Of a stretch of 64,000 bases of DNA, positions 1-11,828 are shown piece after piece; position 1 is the stretch's first letter; every line of letters begins with the position of its first letter. The stretch spans positions 248,001 through 312,000 of the forward strand of contig VIIQ02000106.1 in NCBI GenBank assembly GCA_007449985.2, in the 5' to 3' direction. Position numbers and translations under genes: made by a program. This DNA comes from Desmodesmus armatus. Its lineage: Eukaryota; Chlorophyta; Chlorophyceae; Sphaeropleales; Scenedesmaceae. Under the pieces are notes generated by a model. That model was not told the DNA's origin, searched no databases, and saw only the letters and a list, made by a program, of their open reading frames with translations.

Positions 1-962
1 CTTATGCCGCGGTGTGCAAAACATGGTGGCCAGAATGAACGGCATGTCTAATTCAATCAGTCTGCAGCCGCAGGGAAAAGCACTCGTGCATGTTCTTGTT
101 TCAAACATACGAAATTATGGACCTGGGTCAGCCACAATAAATTAAAACTTGCTTAGACCTGCCAGATCCCAGTGGGCCAGACATGTGAAATGGGCGAGTC
201 ACTGGTTGTCAGATGCTGGCACAGGGCCACAAGTGTTTTCAGTAGTTGCCTGTGTGCCAGGCAGGGCTACAAGGTGTGGGATGGCAGCTGAGAAGCAGCT
301 GTCAGCAGGAATTAGCAGCTGGAGACATGTGCTGGGGTCTGCAGGAGGGATGTCATGCAGGCCAATCAAAGCGAAGCAGATGCACAAGAGAGAGAGGCAA
401 GAGCTGTGTCTGTGTCCCTCACTCACATAACACATACACTACCATTGCTGCTGGGTAGAAGTAAGAACAAGCTTCAAGAGCAGGCAGCCTTGCAGGAGAT
501 ATGTACAGCATAAGTCATACTGGACTTCACATACTGCAGTGTTGCCAGCACTCAATGCATGGGTTGATCAAAATGATCCGTTTAACCCTCGTTGTACCTT
601 CGTTGGGGGCGACAAGTCGCTAGGCTCATGTCATCAGATAGCGTCCATGTGGAACCACGGCCACTCAACGGTCAGTCAGGAGGATAAAGTTGGTTTCCCA
701 GTAGAGTGCATTTATCCGCAACTAAATGCTCTGCACACACGTTTTCATCAAGCTAAACCGAGGACATACATAAAACAGGCACGTCACCAAAGCTCCCTGC
801 CAGGTCTACCTGGACTCCCCTCGTCTCTCCTTGAACAGCAACGCGGGCGAATCGATCAACTGACATATAGAGAAGACGTGGAACAGCATACTGTGAGCAG
901 CAGCGGCCTCCACAGCTTCAGGAAGCCCACAGCAGCAGCCAACCAGAAGAAGCAGTACCACC
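1..962. other. Left-edge spacer and 5' flank of the MAPEG gene
   Basis: No coding exon could be supported here. Short open frames on both strands have no recognisable domain, no consistent splice structure and no family resemblance. The last part before 963 should hold the promoter and 5' UTR of the MAPEG gene; the bases just before its ATG are CCACC. Confidence 0.5.
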
Positions 963-2601
963 ATGGAGTCGGCCAGCTTTTCTATTCCAGCTGAGGTGTT
1001 CGTCAGCGCAGCACGTGTGACATCAGCTTATGCTATCCTGTTTGTGGTCGTGATTCTTTGGCAAGGCATGAGCAAGCTCAGCATGACTTTCAAGGCGATG
1101 TCCAAGAAGGAACCCTTCGACAGGTGTGATTGTTGTGACTGCTGTCCCCACAGTGTCCACCCATGGACTGTTAGCTTGATCGACAGCTTTCGCATAGCCT
1201 TGGTAACCAAGTGCCACCCGAATCAAAGGCAGTGCACTGTCAGGCCCCTTGTGATGGCTTCACAACGTCCTCTTGGGTCCTCAAACCCACTGCAGGTACC
1301 ATGACAAGAGGATGCTCCCGTATGACCGTACTGTCGGCAACTTTATTGAGTGGGCCACGCCATTCCTGTGCCTGTTCTGGGTCAGGTGAGCAGCACGAGC
1401 AGCTGGTGGGGTAAGCCTCGGACGATGCCATATCAAGCAGGGGGCGCCCCGTGCCTCATCACGTGCCCTGCCACGTAGAGCCTGTGTGCACCAGCACTTT
1501 CTGCATGTTCACATCATTCAGCCTCAGACCAAGAGGGGCCATCAAGAATGGGAGAGCAGGGGGCGTGCCAGGAGCGCAGGCCAGCACGCGGTGAGCAGGG
1601 GGCGTGCCAGGAGCGCAGGCCAGCACGCGGTGAGCAGGGGGCGTGCCAGGAGCGCAGGCCAGCACGGGGAGAGCAGGGGGCGTGCCAGGAGCGCAGGCCA
1701 GCACGGGCAGGAGGGTCTGCGCTCCTGTCCATGCATCCGTTTTCTGATTGGCTTTGCCCTTGCCGGCAACTGCTTACATCGCTGATGGTGCTGCCTGCCT
1801 GCCTGCATCTCTGCAGCATGATTGTTACCAACGGAGCCACTCAGAAGTGGGGTTGGGTGTACGTGGCTGCGCGCGCCTTTTACCCTGTGATGGTGAGTAC
1901 AGAGGGTGAGTACAGAGAAGAACAATATAACAAAGTAAAAAACACCGCTTTACCGGTAGTAGCGGCCGGGGGGGGGTGACCATGTACACATAGAGGGTAC
2001 CTTGCAAGTCTGCTGTCTGATCGTTTGTGAGGGACTCAAGAGTGAAGTCACACCAGTTGGCCTGCAGCACTTCAGCACCCCATGTACGCTATGTAGCACA
2101 TGCCATTCCAGTGTATGTCCTCTAAGTGAGGAAGGAGCCACTAGGCTAGCTAAGCCGCATGAAGCGTGCTGACCTTGGTGCTTTGGCTGACTATGTGTGT
2201 CTGTGTGTTTGCTTTATCAGGCCGTCAACAAAGGCATAGACACTATGGGCGCCAAGGCCCCGATCTTGCTTGCTACAGGTAATGGTGAATTGCGGTGCAG
2301 GCTTGTTGTGTAACAGCACTTGCAGTGAATCTGATCCTTGATGTGCGCTTGACCTATAAGTAGTAACATGACATCACCCCGCTCCTGCGGCAGTTACTAG
2401 GCCCTGCTTGCATCAACAAATTGGGTTCATGTGCATCACAAGGTGCTAGCGAGCTGCTGCAACACATAATTATGCATCTTTATTAGCCCTTGAGGTCACT
2501 GTCTGACCTGTGTTGTGTGCTGGTGTTGTGGTGCTGCAGTGCCAGGCTACGTTGCACTTGTCAGCTGTGCTATCCCTATTGTGAAGACACTTTTCCTGTA
2601 A
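963..2601 (+). CDS. MAPEG-family integral membrane protein (microsomal GST-like)
   Basis: Five exons give a 148-residue protein: 963-1123, 1296-1385, 1817-1892, 2221-2278 and 2540-2601. Phases match at all four junctions. The protein has an N-terminal membrane segment (about residues 15-32, AYAILFVVVILW), then the hallmark DRTVGNFIEWATPF, a second hydrophobic stretch (LCLFWVSMIV), a GWVYVAARAFYPV segment and a last membrane segment (VALVSCAIPIVKTLFL). The order of segments, the short length and the motif D-R-x-x-x-N-x-x-E-W followed by A-R-x-x-Y-P match the MAPEG family, which includes microsomal glutathione transferases and leukotriene C4 synthase-like proteins of the ER or envelope. Substrate cannot be told from sequence. 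The stop codon TAA overlaps a TGTAA, the usual green-algal polyadenylation motif, but cleavage there would leave almost no 3' UTR. The second intron carries a 39-base tandem repeat. Confidence 0.85.
1555..1710. repeat. 39-base tandem repeat, four copies, in a MAPEG intron
   Basis: Copies start at 1555, 1594, 1633 and 1672, each beginning AGCAGGGGGCGTGCCAGGAG. Because 39 is a multiple of three and the unit lacks stops in several frames, it creates spurious long open frames on both strands. Each unit contains both an AG and a GGTGAG, so it could offer cryptic splice sites. Confidence 0.92.
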
Positions 2602-4468
2602 CGGGACCAGCTGTCAGGTCAGCGGACCTGCAGGTACAGAGTTCGAAGGTGGATACATGGCACGCAGTTTGCAGATTTGGTAGACAGGGTGCATCTCAGG
2701 TGCAGGTTGTGATGCAGGACTGCGTCTTGCAGTGAAACAAGTTGAGCAGCGATAGCTGCCAGCTGTTGTCTGTTGCAAGCAGGTTGTCTTTCCGTGACAG
2801 CAGAAGAGGATGTGCGTAGTAATGGTGCGTCAAGCCCCCAGGGCTACCTCGTGCACTGCAGGCATCACAATAAGTGCACCAGCAGGTAGCTTGGTTTTGA
2901 TTATTCATGCAGGGTAGACTCGTGCCTGTGCTGGCTTTCATCTGTGATACTGCCTATGTGAGATGCACCGACTTGGGCAGCAGCCCTGCACAACGCTGAA
3001 GCTATACCTTTCGGCAGCGGTGCCATTGCCACCCTGCCAGGCGGCATGTGCACCTACTGTTGCATCAGCTCCACACCTGTGGAGCTATGGGCCTTGTACA
3101 GGAACATTTTGCTTCTGCTCCTGCAACATCGTTGCTTCTGCATTGACAAGGACGCCTTCAAGCGGCTGAGCTCATGCATTGCACTAAGCCCCCTGGTCAG
3201 GTACTAGAATGTCTATTTACCCTGTGCAAGGGTCACTTGAGAGTGTTGCAAGAATAATGCCGTATGCGCAGTGGCTGCGAGGTTCCGTCTGCCACAATGC
3301 TTCTGGCTTTTGAGTTGTATATGGTGTTGATTGAAGCCTAGAGCTTTGGCAGCTGTATTAAGTAACGCAAGTGTGCTGCACTGGGTGGTCAGGGAGCGGT
3401 GCAAGCGCAGGCTTTGTTCAAAGAAACCAGTCTTCGCATGCACCCTATATGCCTGCCAGGCTGAGTTGGCCTTCAACACGACCCAACCACTGTTGTACGA
3501 CAGCTGACCCTGCACCCTAGTGGCTGCAGCCCGTTCTGGACGTGTGCACAGTTGAAGTCATGAGGTCAGTACCCTGTGTGCCACACTTTGAGATGGCCAC
3601 AGTGCACAAACCCCCATATCAGTGTTCAACAGGCTGGTGAATCAGGGCGGCTGTCCGCACCCCGCAGCGCTGCTAGCTTGGATGGTGCCTGGCAGCGGTC
3701 GCTGCGCTTGGCATGCACGAGTCATATGAGTGGCATTGCAGACATGCCACCGTTCCACGGCTCTGCCACTATCCTACACAGCGTGAGGCGTTTACAAGCT
3801 TAGCCCACCAGCTTGTTCAAAGCAGCTGAACAACCTCCCCCACATGCTGCCGTGCCCATATGCATATGCACTACTACCTACTTCTTTTCGTTGACAGACA
3901 CGGCAGCTTCAGCCTCTGCGATCTTACTACAATGCTGCCGTGCCGTTCATGATTCAGAACACACCAAATAAGGTGTGCAGATGTTTTTGCTGTTGCCCCA
4001 CTTGACCCAATGCAGAGGTGCACTGTAACAGGCAGCACAGGCCCAGCGACCCAGCGTTGACTACAGCGGCTTATGCAGCCGCACACAAGCTGACCAAAAC
4101 ATGCCATGCAGTGTGCCCCACAGAGGGTACATCATAGTCAATGCAAGGTCTGCATTTGCTTATATACCATGGGTTGGCCCATTGGAATTCAGATCCGCCC
4201 AAACAGGCTGCACGGTGGCTTATTCATTCGTGCCGCTCAGTATGTAGGCGTCACAGGCAGGCAGCTGGCCTGCCAAACAACATTCACACGGCCCATGCAT
4301 ATGCATGTCAGCCGCTGGCCAGAATGCCAGCACTACACAACCACCAGCACCTGCGAATCATTGCGGATGCGCATGCTTCTCCAATCGCAGTAAACCTCCA
4401 GTCAGATATCACATACCTGTATGCCATGAAATGAATATAAAAGCTGTTGGGGATCAGCGCGGAGTCAT
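2602..4468. other. Convergent spacer between the MAPEG and GDSL genes
   Basis: About 1.9 kb holding the 3' ends of two convergent genes. No coding exon, RNA gene or strong repeat could be supported; open frames of 60-120 codons here have no recognisable features. Confidence 0.5.
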
Positions 4469-6031
4469 TCAGGGGTTGTTGCGCCGAATCCAAGGTAGCC
4501 TCCAGTTGGCCAGCATCTCCCCCAACCCACGCCTGTACGTCGAACTGTCTGCGCCCCTGCTGCCGCTGCCGCTACTGCTGCCGCCGCCTGCATTGCTGCA
4601 GGGGCACAAGCACTGCGTAGGAGACAGTAGGCTGGCAATCTTCTCTCCGAGCAGCTGCCCAAACATATCATAGCCATAGGGTGTGAGGTGCAGCAGATCG
4701 TCCTGCATCTGGTTGATACGTGCTGCAGGCATTGTCCAGAAGCCAAACCACTCTGCAGGGAGCTCCAAAAGGTGCACGCGAGGGCTGCGCTTGCTGTTGG
4801 CTGCGCTGTTGACATATTCCCGGATCATGTTGTCCAGCAGCTGCCGCTGGCGTTCGTTGTCGCTGTCGCGGGACACGAAGCGGTTGGCCCAGGGTGGTAC
4901 TGCGACAACGTTGGCACCTGAGGCCATGAGCATGTCATACATCTGCGTCAGCAGGAGGTAGCAGCAGAAGGGAATGGCAGGGGATTCGCTTGAGTGCAGC
5001 GCAGATTCAGAAGCTCAACCACTGCCGATGTCACAATGTCTGTTGGTGCCAGAAGCTATCAACACATTGGTTCAGTTCGTCAGACCCAACCCTCACCTGG
5101 ATTTGCAGCATAAAAGAACGGGTTGCCAAAGCAAAACAGCCCCCGGCAGTGTGACAAGCAGCCAAGTTGGTGCCCAGCAGCTACGTGAGAGGTGACCAAA
5201 CAGTCATATGCCACCTGTCAAGGTGTTCGAAAGAGTACCCATACCCTGCTCACGCTCTTTGCACTCTAGGCAACCAACCTGAACCAGCCTTGGGAACACA
5301 GCTGCTGCCGAGTGGTTTCCAGCTCCTAAGTCGTTGATACCAGCCAGCACCACAGCATACTGGTAGCTCTGGCCCTTCTGCTGAGCCTCCTGCAGCAGCT
5401 GCTGTGTGTATGGCACCAGAGTCAGGTCAAGCTTGCGGCCGTTTGCATCTTGGCCCTTCTGAATGGTCCCCATGTAGTCATATCCTGCATAGATGAACAT
5501 CATGCGTCATACAACGGTGGGGGCAACAAGGGTGCAGATGTGTTTTATGGGGAGTCAAGCAATGCACGGAGCCACCCAAAAGGGATGCTGAACACAGATG
5601 GTGTGGTGCACAGAACCATGAACCCCTCCTGTCAGCTGGGTGCTGAGGTGTGTTGCACGTGCACATGTGCAGTTGCGGGGAGCTGCGGTGCCTCTGCTGA
5701 GCACATGCCGGTGTGGGCATTCCAGTACAAAGACCAGACTTGAGAGCCTATTATCGTTCTTACCTGCTGTAGTGACCTGTACATTGGCCTTGTTGGTGCT
5801 CCTGGAGCCCAACCTGTTCCTCAGCACCTCTGACATCTTGATGCTGTAGGGGTGCGCTGAACCTTTGCTGGGCACAGCTCCCCTGGTCAGCGAGTCACCA
5901 ACTGCAAGGACCCTGAAGGTACATCTGTCCTGTGGTGGGCACACTGCGCATGTTTCTGCTCCCCAAGTGACACTGCAGATGCTGAACAACAGCAGCAGAG
6001 TCACTGCCGTTGGCGCTCCCAGCTGTCGCAT
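4469..6031 (-). CDS. Secreted GDSL/SGNH-type lipase or esterase
   Basis: Three exons on the minus strand (6031-5764, 5484-5279, 4942-4469; phases 1 and 0 match) give 315 residues. The start is the ATG whose complement is 6029-6031; an open frame extends slightly upstream without another ATG. Residues 1-25 form a signal peptide (TLLLLFSICSVTWG core). Block I is VGDSLTRG with the nucleophile Ser47. Block III is GINDLG with oxyanion Asn140. Block V is DDLLHLTPYG with Asp240 and His243 in the D-x-x-H arrangement. These are the catalytic elements of SGNH hydrolases, which cleave ester bonds in lipids, acetylated sugars or similar substrates, here probably outside the cell or in the secretory path. 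A Ser/Gly-rich segment follows the catalytic His, and the tail ends in a basic stretch. The exact substrate is unknown. The length is close to other GDSL enzymes (300-380). Confidence 0.88.
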
Positions 6032-8068
6032 CCTGGTGATCAAGTATGGATAGACTATTCAAGAGAAATTCACTCAGATCGAGTGTCACAGTTCACGCCC
6101 TGGAGAGCTGTGCTGCAGCTTGCCTGAATAAAAGCACCGTGATGTGACTCTACTTTGGCAGCAGCCCAGATCCGGAGCAGCCACGCAAGTTACGGCTTCA
6201 AAGACTTAAATGGTTTATACGAGTGCGATTGAAGGGTTGACATTCGGCAGCGTCAGTAAAGAGCGGGAGAGCAACCGTTGGCTGTTCACGATAAAGCGGC
6301 AGGCTTGACAGAGAAGAACATCTGCTAAGCAATCAATCATACACAAGTTTCGCAAGCTGAAGTGTGACGCCAGAGTGTCATGGTCTGGACCCGCACTTTG
6401 GGCTGGCTCCCTTATGCGTCCAAGGGTCGGCCCAATCAACCTGGGCTGATGATAGGCTGAAAGTTCAAGCAGCAATCAATGCATTGTATACATGCAGCAA
6501 CAACAGTCACTCTGCAGAGACTGGGCAGTCACTGCGTGTACACGCAGCAGATGTGCACATCAACCCTCATCACACCATGTGTGAAATCATGATTTCACAT
6601 TGCCCCACAAACAAACATAGCAAGCACCTTGCAACGGCAGACAGCATCTCAGCTGTCTGTAATATAAAGTACACTAAAGTTTTTGGAAATCACCACGCCA
6701 ACCTGCAGGCGCTGCGAACATGGCAACAATCATACAACGCGTCAAGTCTGACTTTGTGCACTTTCTGTGCTGCTGGTTTCTACATGTGCAGGCTACTGTC
6801 ATCACAGATGTAGGGCTCTTGCAACCAAGGCTCCCAGGCTCTGGAGTTGAGTTGAGCAAACCAGCTGCCAGGCAGGCCGGGGTGCACCCCGTGGGCGGTT
6901 TCAGCAGGCAGCCGCCTGTGCAGGGGCAACATAGCCATGTACATGGCACGAAAGTGTGCTGTACAGCATGCTGCATGTTGTCTGGCCAGTCCATAGACGT
7001 ATACACCAAGGGCAGGAATGCTGTGCATCATCAGTTGTGGTGCAGGGTTTATGGAGTGTACTTGACACTACTAACATGTCGTCTGAGCTGCAGCATGCGG
7101 CCGCTGTGCACCTGCTGCCATATGCATGCACCCTCTGTGTGCGCGTTTGAATGCATGCAAGCAGACAGCAGGCCTGCACTTGGTTGTGCATGTCAGGCTC
7201 TTCAGCGCTGGCGCGACCGCCTGCTCGGGTGGTTCTGATCTGTTACTGTGTTCAGCATGTACGTGCATCTTGCAAACATGTGCCTGCAAACACTGCCGTG
7301 TGTTGCGCATGTGCTGTGCACCTTATGCACAGTTGCCATGTGTGGCTTGTGCATCAGCTTCCATGTCAGGCTTTGCGGCATGGCACATGGTATTGCTGCA
7401 CAGCAGTACTGGCTGGTACTAGTACCGCCTTAGACACCCATGTTGTGGTTGTATTGTGCATCCTGGTGGCACCTGTGAGGGTGTAGTAGGGTGTGCAGAA
7501 CGAATGAATGCACTTTGAACGTTCTGTGAACAAACTGTGAACAGCCATTCACCGCCGAAACACGTGTGAATAAGCCCCGTTCAGAGTCCTATTCGCGTGA
7601 ACGAATGAACTGTGAATGCAGACCGAACCAGCGGTGAATAAAGGCCGATTCATGCGTGAATGCAAACCGAACGAATGGTGAATGGGCACCAGCCTGTTCG
7701 CTGCTCATTCGTGCTACATTCGTTCACCCGTTTGTCATAGTGAGCGGGCTCTTGCATATCAGCTGGGTGCACCAACACAACATCAGCTGCTGCATGCTTC
7801 TGCGTCTGAACGCAACCACCCCAATGTGAGAGCCACAGTAGTGAGGTACAGCATGCATGGGTCAGCAACTTGCCAGAAACGCCTTCAGCCAGCCCACACG
7901 TGGGCTGTATAGCGCAGGCGAGGCCGCACCGGCAGCAGAGCACCCAGGCATTACGTCTACTAGCAGGTTCCCTCCATCCCCAGACTTATCCCCATGGGCC
8001 AGCCAGCCCCCACCCCCTCCAAACAACTCCTGCCGCTGCCAAATGCCCCCAACCGCCGCCAACTGTCA
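6032..8068. other. Spacer upstream of the GDSL gene and downstream of VPS37
   Basis: Two kilobases without a supportable gene. The end near 6032 should hold the GDSL promoter; the end near 8068 lies in the VPS37 3' region. The only clear structure is the imperfect GTGAAT/CGAACGAA repeat field at 7498-7733. The stretch 6900-7480 is rich in TGCA and CATG-type words, but I see no ordered repeat in it. Confidence 0.5.
7498..7733. repeat. Imperfect short repeat field of GTGAAT and CGAACGAA words, both orientations
   Basis: The words GTGAAC/GTGAAT, CGAACGAATG and their complements (ATTCACC, CATTCGTTC) recur about every 15-20 bases, for example CGAATGAATG at 7501, GTGAACGAATGAAC near 7598 and CCGAACGAATGGTGAATG near 7667, and inverted forms near 7545 and 7705-7727. 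It is not coding. It could be a decayed minisatellite or a cluster of protein-binding sites; nothing decides between them. Confidence 0.6.
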
Positions 8069-10276
8069 TCAACCGCTGCCGCCGCCTCCGCCAGACACCC
8101 CACCACCAGCCAGCAGGGTCTCAGCTGCCTGCCGCTTCAAGTCCAGGGCATGGTGGTTTATCCGCATGTCCACGTGCTTCTGTATGAACTGATCCAAGGT
8201 CACGCTGCCAGACATGAAGTCAGCCACCAGAGCGGATGAGGTGGCATCGGCAGCAGACACGGCCTCCTCCAGCTTTTCCCGCCACACCACACTGCCCATG
8301 GTGGACAGCACCTGCACCCATATACACACACCCATGCACACATCAGCTTTTCAGAAAAATATACAAGGGGAAACGTCTTGCAAAAGATTTACATGTGCGA
8401 GCGAGATGATGGGACAGTCCAAGCAACAGCTCCCACAGCACGTGCTGTGGTCATTCGTTGCCATGGACTGTTGTCAGAACTGCCAACACACAGACCTCTT
8501 GTCTCGAACCCAAGTTAAGCACCCCTCACACTGTAGACACACGCGCTCACCTTTTGCTGGCGTGAGAGCAGCTCATCAAAGCGTGACTTGATGAGGGTGT
8601 ACTCGCTGCTGCGCACAATGGCCAACTGGTTGCGCACCTGCAACACAACACACACGCAAGTGCTTTGTGGAAGATTTCAGGGCGCAACACTCTATCACGG
8701 ATGCCGCTGCCGTGGGGATGACGAGCCCTGGGGGAGGGTTGTGGTGTGGTGTGGGTGGGTGGGTGGGTGGGTGGGTGGTGGGTGGGTGGGTGGGTGGGGG
8801 GGGGGCTCCATCAGCAGCCAGGAATGCAGTGGAGCTTGTGTAAGGGAGCCCATGTAATCGGCAGTGAAACACAGTTTGTAACGCTGAGCCCCGGTATCTG
8901 GGAACAGGCTGGGCAGGCTGTGTCCTGATGGGCACTGATGCGAGGCGTGAGCCTTGCCACCCAATCCTGAGTCCCGACCACTAGACTGTATGTTTGCCCC
9001 TGCACAGGGTGCGTGTAAAACATGCAAGGAGTATGTCCACCCCCCCCCCCCACCCCCTCATTGCATGCCAACACCACCAACAATACTACCCCACCTCGTT
9101 GATGGTTCCCTGTTTGTTCAGGTTTGACTCAGCCAGCTGCCTGTTCTTGACGCGGATCTCCTCAAGCGTTGCAGCCATCTGCGACGCAGCAGGGCAATAA
9201 AAACCAACGGGAAACCCCATGTGCCACTTGCTCGCCTGCTTGTGATGCCACATTACCCTCTTGCTGGCATCCTTGCACACTGTTGTGACGGACTGCATGC
9301 ACCACCAGCCTGAAGCCCCATATGGGATGTACACACAAACCCTGCTGCCACACAGCGCGTGGACCAACATACCATCTCTATGCGTCGACCCTTGAGTGCA
9401 GCTAGCTGGCGTTCAGTGTCACTAACTGGAAAATTGACTCAACATCTGTCCTGTAGGGCTCATTTGGTATGTACTCTGTCTGCTGACAAACTAGTGGTGT
9501 TGCAGGTCCACTCACCGGCGACCCTTTGATGGCCTCCTTGAGTAGCGCCTTGAAAGCTGACTCATCCCTCAACAGCTCCTCACACTGATCAGCAGTGTAC
9601 CTGCGCATCATAAATGTGACAATCCGAAGTTGGGTATAAGTGCGCGGGAACGCACAGCCGACGTGCCAGAGACTCAAATGCTGCAAGCCGTTCAGTCGAC
9701 CCATTCCGTCCTTCACGAACAGGACGGCTGTGCCTGTTCAGCAGCACCAGCTTTTGCAAGCTGATGTTTGCGGCCATGCTGCCACACACCCACCACACAT
9801 GACATCTCAGTCAATGCAGAGCAGCCTGCTACCCTGGCAACTACCCCAACAACAGCACTGAACCGGCTAGTGCAGCTGCTGGGCAAGTCCCCGCGCAACA
9901 GCAAAGCAGCAGCATCTTGCTGCTGGCGGCGGTGGCGGGCAGGCCGCTTTGCAGCAGGCGCTGCTGCTGCTCGACAGCCGTCATCGTCAACCTCGCAGCC
10001 CTCGCAGGCTGTGATATTGACGATGATGGCTGGGGGGCAGCAGCAGCGCATGCTGCAGGACAGTTTGCCCACCGCCGCCGCCAACAGCACAAGCAGCCGT
10101 CAGGAGAGCAGCCAGTCAGTCACACAGTCACACCACAACACTGACATGCGCTGATACGCTGCCAGATGTGCCAGACATCACTGTGTGTTGCAACGCTGGC
10201 CTGCAAACTACTGTCCCGAAAGCAGAGAAGACACCTTGCAAAGCTTGCATTTCAAGCAAAAGCATAGCAAGGTCAC

Positions 10277-10321
<45 letters not shown>

Positions 10322-11828
10322 AGTGAGCGCACCTTGAGAAGTCAGGTAGGCTGTTGGATGTCGCAGGCCCCATCATGCCCTGCTGCATCCTGTGTGGGGA
10401 GGGGCTTTTGGAGCCTGGCCCACCTGCAAACCAACAAAAAATTCCACAGTAACAGTGGCAGCTGGTCAGCTGTTGACAGATCAACCCTGAGCATGCGCTG
10501 TGGAAGCGCCATCCCTGCAGTGGATCCCTTGCACCACTGCTTGACACCAATTGATTTGAATCCCTTATCTGAATTGTGACAACACACGCTGTTCTGTGCT
10601 GCAACAGCTGTGATGAGTTTGACCCGGCTGTGCATGTGCGACTGCTGCTCCAGCACCCACTGCTGCTGCTGGTGGTGTGACGATCAAGCACCAGCTACAG
10701 CTGCTGCCGATACCTGCCGCCCCCTGCTGCTGCCACTGCTGCTGCCGCCGGTGCTGTGCTGCTATCACAGCTGCTGCTGCTGCTGCCTCCTTACCAAGTG
10801 GTGGCGGGGGTCTGCTGTGTAGGGGTCCTGGGGGCACTGGGTAGCCTGCAGGGTAGGGCACGATGCGGTGCGGCTCGCCAGTGCCATCTGCAACCAAGCA
10901 ACGATACGACAGCAGGAGCAGCAGCAGTAACGGCAGCGATTGTAGGTACAGAGTGTACAACCAGAGCTTTGGAAGAGTGCTGGACGGCTGCTGGTGCTAC
11001 TGCTGGTGCCCATGCTGTCACATGGAAGCGTTGTCCTGTGCCTGCCGGTTGTACATGTACAGGTGATGATGACTGGCGCCACCTCTCTACACCACGCACA
11101 CCCACTTGTAAGCAACCACACCACACGATGCAACCACCACAACCCCTGGCCCATCAAGTTTGCCCCGCTCACACAGCGGCAACACATATACCCTGCTGTT
11201 TTAGCAACCCCGACAGCGACCACTACCGATACAGCCAATTCAACATACAATGCAAGCTGCTGTCACAACCTCGGGCGTGCCACCCAATGCCCTGTGTTGC
11301 TCACCTGCAGCAACTGTTGTGCCGGGTGCTACTTCTGATAGCGCTGCCACTGCTTCCGCTACTGCGCTGCTGAGCCTGCTGCTGCCATACACCCAGTTTG
11401 TAATCTGGGTGGTGTGAACCCTGCCGCCAGGGTCCACACAGCGGTTCACTACTGGGAACAGCACGCTGAGGGAGGGGCGCTCCTGTCGTGTCACAGCGGC
11501 CACAGCAAGGGTAGCAGCAGCATTTGCAACAGCACAGAGCAGCACAGCAGCAGCAGCGGCAGCGGCAACACACAGTTCGGTGTCTACACATGCCGACAGC
11601 AGTTGCTGCTTCTGCTGGATCACCAAATGCGTTGCACTGCAGCAGCGCAGGGGTGGATGCTGCCAACTCCAACCACTGCTGCCAATGCTGGCTGCAAGCT
11701 GGTGGTTCAGCTGGCATGTGCTGCTGTGTGGACGGATATGCATGCATGTTTGCAGGCGACCACAGCCAGACCCACCTGCGGAAAGTGCTGGGGTAGGGTG
11801 ATTCGTAGCGTTGTGGCCTTGCTGTCAT
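8069..11828 (-). CDS. VPS37: VPS37 homologue, ESCRT-I subunit (UEV-like region plus Mod(r) domain)
   Basis: Nine minus-strand exons: 11828-11776, 11636-11305, 10887-10795, 10423-10333, 9600-9516, 9405-9373, 9178-9095, 8637-8551 and 8311-8069. Every junction keeps phase and the product has 366 residues. ESCRT-I sorts ubiquitinated membrane cargo at endosomes; VPS37 holds the complex together. Residues about 25-125 resemble the UEV-like N-terminus of animal VPS37A (strands TLAVAAV, RPSLSVLFPVV, then VDPGGRVHTTQITNW). Residues 129-190 are a Pro/Gly/Ser linker. Residues 190-366 are the coiled-coil Mod(r) domain, beginning YTADQCEELLRDESAFKALL and continuing through AATLEEIRVKNRQLAESNL, RSSEYTLIKSRFDELL and VTLDQFIQKHVDMRINHHAL. 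Intron 4 (about 730 bases, 9601-10332) contains a GCT microsatellite and open frames that do not fit the phase. The tail after residue 345 is Gly-rich. The weakest part is residues 18-60, where an Ala run replaces expected strands. Confidence 0.87.
8752..8815. repeat. GGGT microsatellite ending in a G-run, inside a VPS37 intron
   Basis: About 14 units of GGGT on the plus strand followed by a run of eleven G. On the transcribed VPS37 strand it reads as C-rich. The plus strand has strong G-quadruplex potential. Confidence 0.9.
10278..10310. repeat. (GCT)11 microsatellite in VPS37 intron 4
   Basis: Eleven uninterrupted GCT triplets in the intron between the linker exon and the first Mod(r) exon. 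It lies in non-coding sequence because the flanking exons join in phase without it. Confidence 0.9.

Noticed and set aside
9604..10332. Possible extra VPS37 exon in the open frames of 9713-10092 (minus strand)
   Set aside because: Exon 4 (ending TCAAG) and exon 5 (starting GTACACT) join in phase to give a sensible Mod(r) start, and the candidate frames contain no family-like sequence.
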